The position numbers were made by a program, and so were the translations under genes. A DNA stretch of 22,704 nucleotides from the NCBI GenBank assembly GCA_050743365.1, contig JBOGFI010000076.1, positions 1-22,704 on the forward strand, written 5' to 3'. Each line of letters begins with the position of its first letter. Position 1 is the first letter of the stretch. Below are positions 16,922 to 22,046 of this stretch, piece by piece. The notes beneath the pieces were generated by a model. The model was not told the origin of the DNA. It searched no databases and saw nothing but the letters and a program-made list of their open reading frames with translations. The DNA comes from JBOGFI01 sp050743365 (GTDB taxonomy: Bacteria; Actinomycetota; Acidimicrobiia; IMCC26256; JACDBD01).

Positions 16922-17958
16922 CGGCCGGGGGCCGGCGCGGCGAAGGCGATCACGTCGCCGGTGACCGCGACCGACACGCGATCGCCAGGCTCGAACGCGC
17001 GGGCGGGACCCATGCGCGACCGGACGCGCGCGCCGTGCTCGAGCGCGACCTCCACCAGTTGGTCGTGCCCGAAGTAGGTGATGCCGCCGACCAAACCCTG
17101 CCCACCGCCGTCGAGGCGCAGACGCACCCGCTCCGGGCGCAGGGCGACCTCCACGTCGCCCGTAAGGCCATCGGGGTCGGCCAGCCGCAACCGCCCGACC
17201 TCGGTGGTCACCGTGTCACCGTCGGCATGTCCCGGGAGCAGGTCGGCGTCGCCCACGAACGTGGCGACGAACCGGTCGGACGGATGTGCATACAGCTCGG
17301 CGGGCACGTCGACCTGGAGCACCCGTCCGCCGCGCATCACCGCTATGCGGTCGGCGAGGCTGAGCGCCTCCTCCTGGTCATGGGTGACGAACACCGCGGT
17401 GGCCGACGCCACCTGGAGGATCTTGCGGACCTCGCCGCGGACCCGCGCCCGCAGGGCGGCGTCGAGGTTGGAGAACGGCTCGTCGAGCAGCACGAGGGCG
17501 GGCTCGGGGGCGAGCGCGCGCGCCAGTGCCACCCGCTGCTGTTGGCCACCCGACAGCTCGTGTGGCAGACGGCCGGCGGCGTCGGCCAAGCCGACGAGGT
17601 CGAGCATCTCGGCGACGCGCGCACGGCGCCGGGACCGCTCGCGCACCCCGTAACCCACGTTCTGGGCAACGGTGAGGTGCGGGAACAGGGCGTAGTCCTG
17701 GAAGACGACACCGACGCGACGCCGCTCGGGCGGCACGAACCGCTCGGGCCCCGCGACCTCGTCGCCGGCGAGCCGTACCAGCCCCGCGTCGGGCCGCTCG
17801 AACCCGGCGACGAGGCGCAGCGTCGTGGTCTTGCCACAGCCGCTGGGGCCGAGGAGCGCCAGCACCTCGCCCTCACGCACTTCGAGGCCGACCCGGTCGA
17901 CGGCCCGGACCGCGCCGAACGCCTTGGTCAGCTCGCGTAGCTCGACGACCGTGCGCAC
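16918..17958 (-). CDS. fbpC: Iron(III) ABC transporter ATP-binding protein
   Basis: ATPase that powers the ferric importer whose other parts are fbpA and fbpB. The 346-residue product has Walker A GPSGCGKT (37-44), the Q-loop FQDYALFPHLTV, signature LSGGQQQ (135-141), Walker B VLLDEP (about 156-161) and the switch His193 (VTHDQEEALSLADRI). A C-terminal TOBE-like domain (about 240-340) is present, as in FbpC and PotA. Assignment to iron rests on the iron box and the orphan fbpAB nearby. It begins with GTG at 17958, with TACCCT eight bases before it and no ribosome site, so it is probably leaderless. It is coupled to the downstream FAD oxidoreductase. Confidence 0.9.
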   Translation of the reverse strand: MRTVVELRELTKAFGAVRAVDRVGLEVREGEVLALLGPSGCGKTTTLRLVAGFERPDAGLVRLAGDEVAGPERFVPPERRRVGVVFQDYALFPHLTVAQNVGYGVRERSRRRARVAEMLDLVGLADAAGRLPHELSGGQQQRVALARALAPEPALVLLDEPFSNLDAALRARVRGEVRKILQVASATAVFVTHDQEEALSLADRIAVMRGGRVLQVDVPAELYAHPSDRFVATFVGDADLLPGHADGDTVTTEVGRLRLADPDGLTGDVEVALRPERVRLRLDGGGQGLVGGITYFGHDQLVEVALEHGARVRSRMGPARAFEPGDRVSVAVTGDVIAFAAPAPGR

Positions 17959-17964
17959 AGATGC

Positions 17965-17983
17965 TTAGGGTACCCTTACCAAA
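17965..17983. promoter_or_regulatory. DtxR/IdeR-type iron box over the fbpC promoter, facing dtxR
   Basis: TTAGGGTACCCTTACCAAA matches the consensus TTAGGTTAGCCTAACCTAA at 15 of 19 positions. It covers the candidate fbpC -10 (TACCCT, minus strand 17972-17967). It lies 37 bases before the start of the divergent DtxR-family gene, suggesting repression of fbpC and autoregulation. Confidence 0.75.
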
Positions 17984-18020
17984 GTAGGTCGCGCGCGGCG
18001 ACCGGAGTGAGCGAGGACAG

Positions 18021-18680
18021 ATGGCAGAGATGCACGACACGACCGAGGAGTACCTCGAGACGATCCTCGCCATCGAGGAGGAGGGTGTGCCGCCGCTGCG
18101 GGCCCGCCTCGTCGAGCGCCTCGGGCTGTCGGCGGCCGCGGTGTCGGAGACCGTGAACCGGCTGGTGGCCCTGGGCTACACCGAGCTGCGCGACGACCGC
18201 ACGATCCGTCTCACGGAAAAGGGCCGCCTGCTCGCGACCACGGTCGTGCGGCGTCACCGTCTGGCCGAACGCCTGCTCACCGACGTGATCGGGCTCGAGT
18301 GGGAGAAGGTGCACCGGGAGGCGGCCCGCTGGGAGCACGCGATCTCGGCCGACGTCGAGGAGAAGCTGGTCGCGCTGCTCGGCGACCCCACGACCTGCCC
18401 CCACGGCAACCCGATCCCCGGGTCGCGGAGGCGGGCCCAGCCGGTGGACACGGTGCAGCTCGCAGACGCCGAGCCGGGCCCGGTGACGGTGGCCCGCATC
18501 AGCGAGAAGCTCGAGCTCAACGACGACGGGCTCCGCCTGCTCGCGCACGCCCGGCTGATCCCCGGTTGCACGGCAACGATCGTCGAGCGCAAGCCCGACG
18601 GAGTAACGGTGAAGACCTCGGCCGGCGAGCACACCGTGCCGCCCCACGTCGCCGAGCAGATGTACGTGGCGGCAAGCTAG
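18021..18680 (+). CDS. DtxR/IdeR-family metal-dependent repressor with altered metal site
   Basis: Metal-activated DNA-binding repressor, the likely controller of the two iron boxes in this window. The 219-residue protein aligns without gaps to DtxR from residue 1 through 106. It has a winged helix (about 1-73; DTTEEYLETI, PLRARLVERLGLSAAAVSETVNRL), a dimerisation and metal domain (HRLAERLLTDVIGLEWEKVHREAARWEH), and a C-terminal SH3-like/FeoA-type domain (about 150-215). Conserved ligands are His79, Glu83, His98, Glu105 and His106. Two primary-site residues differ: Met10 is Glu and Cys102 is Ala. The ATG at 18021 follows GAGGACAG and fits the DtxR N-terminus. It is divergent from fbpC, and its stop overlaps the opposing receiver-gene stop (CTAG). 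Confidence 0.93.
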   Translation: MAEMHDTTEEYLETILAIEEEGVPPLRARLVERLGLSAAAVSETVNRLVALGYTELRDDRTIRLTEKGRLLATTVVRRHRLAERLLTDVIGLEWEKVHREAARWEHAISADVEEKLVALLGDPTTCPHGNPIPGSRRRAQPVDTVQLADAEPGPVTVARISEKLELNDDGLRLLAHARLIPGCTATIVERKPDGVTVKTSAGEHTVPPHVAEQMYVAAS

Positions 18681-19114
18681 TCGAATCGGTCAGCGGGTCC
18701 CGGGCCCGGGAGGCCGGGCGTGAACCCGGGCTGCTCGAGCACCGCAGTGAGCTGTTCGACCAGCGCATCGGCAGCCGCGCCCTTCTCGATGTAACCGTCG
18801 GCGCCCAGGTCCCCGACGATGCCGGCGACCCGATCGACATCGAAGCCCGAGAAGACGACCACCTTCATCTCGGGAGCCGCCGCCCGCAGCCGGGGCAAAG
18901 TCTCCAGCCCGTCCATCCCCGGCATCGACAGGTCGAGGAGTGTCAGGTCCGGACCGGTCTCGGTGGCGACCGCGACCGCGCTCGCGCCGTCGCCCGCCTC
19001 GCCGACCACCTCGAAGCGCCCGCTCTCTTCGAGGACCATACGAACGCGCTGGCGCGTGGCCGGCACGTCGTCGACGACGACCACCCGGGCTCGAGGCGAC
19101 GGCGGCGCGGTCAC
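18677..19114 (-). CDS. Stand-alone response-regulator receiver protein
   Basis: A 145-residue CheY-like phosphoacceptor with no output domain. All receiver residues are present: Asp15-Asp16 (VVVVDDVPATRQRV), phosphoacceptor Asp61 (LLDLSMPGMDG), Ser89 (VVFSGFD) and Lys111 (GYIEKGAA). The sequence most resembles receivers of NarL/FixJ-type regulators. Residues after about 128 are a Pro- and Gly-rich tail (PGFTPGLPGPGPADRFD) instead of a helix-turn-helix. The start is GTG at 19114, overlapping the stop of a 20-codon leader ORF as GTGA. A frame extending upstream of 19114 is open but has low-complexity content. No histidine kinase is in the window, so its partner is unknown. Confidence 0.88.
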   Translation of the reverse strand: MTAPPSPRARVVVVDDVPATRQRVRMVLEESGRFEVVGEAGDGASAVAVATETGPDLTLLDLSMPGMDGLETLPRLRAAAPEMKVVVFSGFDVDRVAGIVGDLGADGYIEKGAAADALVEQLTAVLEQPGFTPGLPGPGPADRFD

Positions 19115-19173
19115 TGCAGACTCGGGGCCTTCGCGTCGGGGATGGGCGCCTCCCAGACGAGCGAATCGTCCAT
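19111..19173 (-). CDS. 20-codon leader ORF coupled to the receiver gene
   Basis: An ATG at 19173 has a strong GGAGG seven bases upstream, far better than any ribosome site at the receiver gene itself. The peptide starts MDDSLVWEAP and ends AKAPSLQ. Its TGA overlaps the receiver GTG in the sequence GTGA. It probably delivers ribosomes to the receiver start by coupling, or acts as a small peptide. The frame extends upstream in-frame to 19305, but only the last 20 codons have a ribosome site. Confidence 0.5.
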   Translation of the reverse strand: MDDSLVWEAPIPDAKAPSLQ

Positions 19174-19258
19174 GGGCCTGCCTCCACCCGATGCTGTGGG
19201 CAGGCCCGGTTCCTTCAGGCGCCGCGCGGCGGGTCGGGTGCCGCGGTGCTGCGCCCAC

Positions 19259-19264
19259 TGTATA
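19259..19264 (-). promoter_or_regulatory. Candidate -10 box for the leader ORF and receiver gene
   Basis: TATACA (minus strand, 19264-19259) is the only AT-rich hexamer in the 183 bases between the CysO-like gene and the receiver gene. No convincing -35 lies upstream. The leader to the first ATG would be about 80 bases and includes a 12-base GC palindrome (CGCCGCGCGGCG). No clear terminator for the upstream operon is visible here. Confidence 0.35.
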
Positions 19265-19297
19265 CCGACGCCGGAGGAGGTCGAAGCAGACGGCGTG

Positions 19298-19573
19298 TCA
19301 GCCACCCGCGACCGCGGGGACGATGCTTAGTGTCTGGCCTTCTTCGACCGCGGTGTCGAGACCTTGCAAGAAGCGGATGTCCTCGTCGGCCACGAACACG
19401 TTGACGAACCGGCGCAGGCCACCGTTCTCGTCGTGGAGCCGCTCGGCGAAACCGGGGTGACGCTCGTCGAGCTGCTCGAGGATCTCGGCGACGGTCGCGC
19501 CCTCGAGAGAGAGCTCGGACGCGCCGCCCGACAGCTCGCGCAGCTGGGTCGGTATCCGCACCGTGACGGCCAC
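19298..19573 (-). CDS. CysO/MoaD/ThiS-like sulfur carrier protein ending in Gly-Gly
   Basis: Ubiquitin-fold protein of 91 residues, expected to carry sulfur as a C-terminal thiocarboxylate. It ends PAVAGG, the diglycine tail needed for adenylation and thiolation by an E1-like (MoeZ/ThiF) enzyme. The blocks VTVRIPTQLREL, RRFVNVFVADEDIRFLQGLD and GQTLSIVPAVAGG closely resemble mycobacterial CysO, which feeds sulfur to the PLP enzyme CysM. The GTG start at 19573 follows GGAGGAG by five bases, and longer in-frame starts read into the upstream gene. It lies 28 bases after the threonine-synthase-like gene and must be co-transcribed with it under the SAM riboswitch. No Mec peptidase or E1 gene is in the window. 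Confidence 0.9.
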   Translation of the reverse strand: MAVTVRIPTQLRELSGGASELSLEGATVAEILEQLDERHPGFAERLHDENGGLRRFVNVFVADEDIRFLQGLDTAVEEGQTLSIVPAVAGG

Positions 19574-19601
19574 TGCTACTCCTCCACCATGGGCTCGGTC
19601 G

Positions 19602-20840
19602 CTACTCCTCATCAATTGTGTCGGGGTCGAACGCCTCGTGGAAGGCGTCGATGGTGGGCCTGATCGTCGCGGTCGGCTCGGCCTCGACCGCCTCCAGCGT
19701 CTTGAGCCCGAGGCCGGTGATGTAGAGGACGACCCGTTCGTCGGGCGCGACGACGCCCTCCTCGGCAAGGCGCTTCAGGGAGGCGACGGTGACGCCGCCG
19801 GCGGTCTCGGCGAAGATGCCCTCGGTACGGGCGAGAAGCCGGATGCCCTCCACGACCTCGCCGTCGCTGACCGCGGCGAGGCCACCTTCGGTCTGGCGCA
19901 CGGCGTCGAGGGCGAAGTAGCCGTCGGCGGGGTTCCCGATCGCCAGTGACTTGGCGATCGTGTCCGGCTTGACCGGCCGGATCGTGTCGGATCCCTCGCG
20001 CCAAGCGGTGGCGACCGGCGAGCACCCGAGCGCTTGTGCGCCCGAGACCCGTACCCTCGGGGCGCGGTCGAGCAGGCCTACCCGGTGCAGCTCGTCGAAC
20101 CCCTTGCGGATCTTCGTGAGCAACGAGCCGCTCGCGACCGGCACCACGACGTGGTCGGGTGTCTCCCACCCGAGCTGCTCGGCGGTCTCGTACGCGAGCG
20201 TCTTCGAACCCTCGGCGTAGAAGGGCCGTATGTTGACGTTCACGAACGCCCAGCGATACGTGCCCGCGAGCTCGGCGCACAGCCGGTTGACGTCGTCGTA
20301 GTTCCCTTCGATCGCGACCACGTTCCCGCCGTACACGGCGGTCGTGACGACTTTGGCCCGCTCCAGGTTCGACGGGATGAACACGAAGCTACGCAGCCCC
20401 GCCCGGGCGGCGTGGGCCGCGACCGAGTTGGCGAGGTTTCCGGTCGACGCGCACGCCGCGGTCTTGAACCCGAACTCGAGCGCCTTCGACAGCGCGACCG
20501 ACGCGACCCGATCCTTGAACGAGTTGGTGGGGTTGAGCGTGTCGTTCTTCACCCACACCTCGCCGAGCCCGAGGGCCGCAGCGAGGCGGTCGGCCCGCAC
20601 GAGCGGCGTGAAGCCGGCGCCCAGGTCGACGGCGTGGCTCCGGTCGACCGGCAGGAGATCGGCGTAGCGCCAGATGCTCGCGGGCCCGGCGGCGATCTGC
20701 TCGCGGCTGACCGCGGCGGCCACCGCGTCGTAGTCGTAGGTGACCTCGAGGGGGCCGAAGCACCACTCGCACGTGTACACGGGTGCGATCTCGTAGCCGC
20801 GGCCGCATTCCCTGCATCGCAGCCCTTGCACGTGAGCCAT
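19602..20840 (-). CDS. thrC: Threonine-synthase-like PLP enzyme, SAM-riboswitch controlled
   Basis: Fold-type-II PLP enzyme of 412 residues, annotated by homology as threonine synthase (O-phosphohomoserine to threonine). An N-terminal zinc ribbon has Cys9, Cys12, Cys24 and Cys27. The PLP lysine is Lys109 in NPTNSFKDR, where most threonine synthases have NPTGSFKDR. Phosphate-binding and cofactor blocks are STGNLANSVAAHAARAG and PVASGSLLTKIRKG. The ATG at 20840 is fixed by AGGAGGGG three bases before it and by the zinc ribbon just after it. A SAM-I riboswitch lies upstream and a CysO-like carrier gene directly downstream. This context suggests a role in homocysteine synthesis rather than threonine synthesis. 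That is my inference, and the symbol thrC reflects homology only. Confidence 0.85.
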   Translation of the reverse strand: MAHVQGLRCRECGRGYEIAPVYTCEWCFGPLEVTYDYDAVAAAVSREQIAAGPASIWRYADLLPVDRSHAVDLGAGFTPLVRADRLAAALGLGEVWVKNDTLNPTNSFKDRVASVALSKALEFGFKTAACASTGNLANSVAAHAARAGLRSFVFIPSNLERAKVVTTAVYGGNVVAIEGNYDDVNRLCAELAGTYRWAFVNVNIRPFYAEGSKTLAYETAEQLGWETPDHVVVPVASGSLLTKIRKGFDELHRVGLLDRAPRVRVSGAQALGCSPVATAWREGSDTIRPVKPDTIAKSLAIGNPADGYFALDAVRQTEGGLAAVSDGEVVEGIRLLARTEGIFAETAGGVTVASLKRLAEEGVVAPDERVVLYITGLGLKTLEAVEAEPTATIRPTIDAFHEAFDPDTIDEE

Positions 20841-20916
20841 GTTCCCCTCCTGGGCCCGGGCCCTCGCCCGTGCTCGTCTCGACGCGCTCTCGAGCGCCTC
20901 GAGCGGGGAACCGCTC
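20841..20916 (-). promoter_or_regulatory. Expression platform of the SAM riboswitch (probable ribosome-site masking)
   Basis: On the minus strand, GTTCCCC (20911-20905) is perfectly complementary to GGGGAAC (20847-20841), which contains the end of the thrC-like Shine-Dalgarno. The same GTTCCCC can instead be held in a local hairpin GAGCGG-TTCC-CCGCTC (20916-20901). The two pairings exclude each other. No intrinsic terminator with a U-tract is seen, so control is probably at translation start. The intervening stretch is GC-rich with two CTCGAG palindromes. Confidence 0.55.
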
Positions 20917-20923
20917 GGAAGCT

Positions 20924-21023
20924 GCTCATCGTTCAGGCATTGGCACCTGGCCCGCCCCTGGCGGGGACGGTGGCTGGTTGCCGCGGCGTCGTCGGGCCTG
21001 TCCCTCGGCCGCTCTTGATGAGC
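20924..21023 (-). ncRNA. SAM-I (S-box) riboswitch aptamer
   Basis: Binds S-adenosylmethionine. Read 5' to 3' on the minus strand, P1 is GCTCATC (21023-21017) pairing perfectly with GATGAGC (20930-20924). Then come ATCAAGAG, the kink-turn element GAGGGA (21006-21001), AGGCCCGACGA in the P2 loop region, the invariant GCAACC (20981-20976), a P3 arm with a CCCC-GCCA-GGGG core, and AGGTGCCAATGCCTG (20948-20934) for J3/4-P4. These match the S-box consensus in order and spacing, including ATCAAGAG-n-GAGGGA-n-GGCCC-n-GCAACC-n-GGTGC. The GAGGGA kink-turn marks it as SAM-I and not SAM-IV. It lies about 80 bases before the thrC-like start. Confidence 0.95.
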
Positions 21024-21036
21024 GCGTGCAGGAGCC

Positions 21037-21042
21037 ACGCTA
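21037..21042 (-). promoter_or_regulatory. Candidate -10 box for the riboswitch transcript
   Basis: TAGCGT (minus strand, 21042-21037) lies 13 bases before the 5' strand of riboswitch stem P1, the distance expected if transcription starts just before the aptamer. No clear -35 is seen. Confidence 0.4.
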
Positions 21043-21079
21043 TCACTCCGATCCGGGCTCGGGCCTGCCAGCGCCTGCG

Positions 21080-21085
21080 TAGGCT
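21080..21085 (+). promoter_or_regulatory. -10 element of a probably leaderless gpgS transcript
   Basis: TAGGCT ends six bases before the gpgS ATG, fits TANNNT, and there is no Shine-Dalgarno sequence. Transcription would therefore start at or next to the start codon. Confidence 0.45.
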
Positions 21086-21091
21086 GCCCGC

Positions 21092-22027
21092 ATGGCCTCC
21101 TTCCACCTCTGCGCCGACGCCGACGCCACCGCCCTGGCGCGAGCCAAGGCCATCGCAGGGCTCACCGTGTCGGTGTGCATCCCCGCACGCGACGAGGAGG
21201 CGACTATCGGCGGAATCGTGGCCGCCGTGCGGCGCGACCTGATGGAGGAGGCGCCGCTGGTGGACGAGGTCGTGGTGATCGACGACGAATCGCGCGACGC
21301 CACCGCCGGCGTGGCTCGTCGCGAAGGCGCCCAGGTACTCGCGGCCGAGAGCCTGCTCCCGGCCCTTCCGAGCGGCTCGGGCAAGGGCAATGCGCTGTGG
21401 AAGTCGCTCTACGCGAGCGACGGCGACCTTCTCTGCTTCCTCGACGCCGACGTGCGCAACTTCGGATCGCATTTCGTGACCAGCCTCCTCGCGCCGCTGC
21501 TCGGGGACGCCGGCGTGGCCATGGTGAAGGCCTTCTACCGGCGTCCTCTGCACGGCGAGCCGACGGGCGGCGGTCGCGTGACCGAGCTCATGGCGCGGCC
21601 GTTGCTGTCGCACCTGTTTCCACCGCTCACGCGCTTCGTGCAGCCGTTGGCGGGCGAGTGCGCGGCGCGGCGCGAGGTCCTCGAGACGGTGCCGTTCGTG
21701 CAGGGCTGGGGAGTGGAGATCGGGCTGTTGATCGACATCGTGCGGCAGTTCGGGCCGGCGGCGGTGGCGCAGGTCGACCTGGGCATACGCGAGCACCGCA
21801 ACCGGCCGATCGCCGACCTCGGTCCGCAGGCGCTCGCCATCCTCGTGACCGCCCTCCGGCGCGCCGGCCTCGAGCGCGACGCCGGACGGAGTCGAGCGGT
21901 GGCGGAGCTCGTACGGTTCGGCGACTCGCTCCTACCCGAACACCTGGTGGTCGAGGTGGACGAACGCCCCCCCATGCTCACCGTGCCGGAGTACCGGGCC
22001 AAGTTCGGCCGGGAGCTCACCGCGTAG
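21092..22027 (+). CDS. gpgS: Glucosyl-3-phosphoglycerate synthase GpgS
   Basis: Retaining GT81-family enzyme that transfers glucose from an NDP-glucose to 3-phosphoglycerate. This is the first step to glucosylglycerate and, in mycobacteria, to methylglucose lipopolysaccharides. The 311-residue product is slightly shorter than the mycobacterial enzyme. It shows PARDEEATIGGIV (31-43), VVVIDDESRDATA (about 60-72), SGSGKGNALWKSL (94-106), metal-binding DAD (118-120, FLDADVRNF), VKAFYRRPL, GGGRVTELMARPLLS and QGWGVEIGLLID, all family hallmarks. The start is the ATG at 21092, which appears leaderless. It is divergent from the SAM-riboswitch operon and convergent with a glycerate kinase gene 19 bases away. 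Confidence 0.95.
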   Translation: MASFHLCADADATALARAKAIAGLTVSVCIPARDEEATIGGIVAAVRRDLMEEAPLVDEVVVIDDESRDATAGVARREGAQVLAAESLLPALPSGSGKGNALWKSLYASDGDLLCFLDADVRNFGSHFVTSLLAPLLGDAGVAMVKAFYRRPLHGEPTGGGRVTELMARPLLSHLFPPLTRFVQPLAGECAARREVLETVPFVQGWGVEIGLLIDIVRQFGPAAVAQVDLGIREHRNRPIADLGPQALAILVTALRRAGLERDAGRSRAVAELVRFGDSLLPEHLVVEVDERPPMLTVPEYRAKFGRELTA

Positions 22028-22046
22028 GCGCGCCGGGCCGACATAG

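Noticed and set aside
19115..19258. 48-residue N-terminal extension of the receiver protein
   Set aside because: The extension is Arg/Pro/Gly-rich and unlike receiver N-termini. The receiver fold begins right after the GTG at 19114, which is coupled to a leader ORF.
20889..20903. Paired CTCGAG palindromes as a possible protein-binding operator
   Set aside because: Short CG-rich palindromes are frequent in this genome's composition, and they sit in the riboswitch platform. No regulator is suggested.
20924..21023. SAM-IV rather than SAM-I riboswitch, since SAM-IV is common in actinobacteria
   Set aside because: The GAGGGA kink-turn element and the ATCAAGAG/GGCCCGACGA layout are SAM-I features that SAM-IV lacks.
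20841..21038. 66-residue N-terminal extension of the threonine-synthase-like protein
   Set aside because: This DNA is the SAM riboswitch and its expression platform. The ATG at 20840 has a near-perfect ribosome site and is followed at once by the zinc ribbon.
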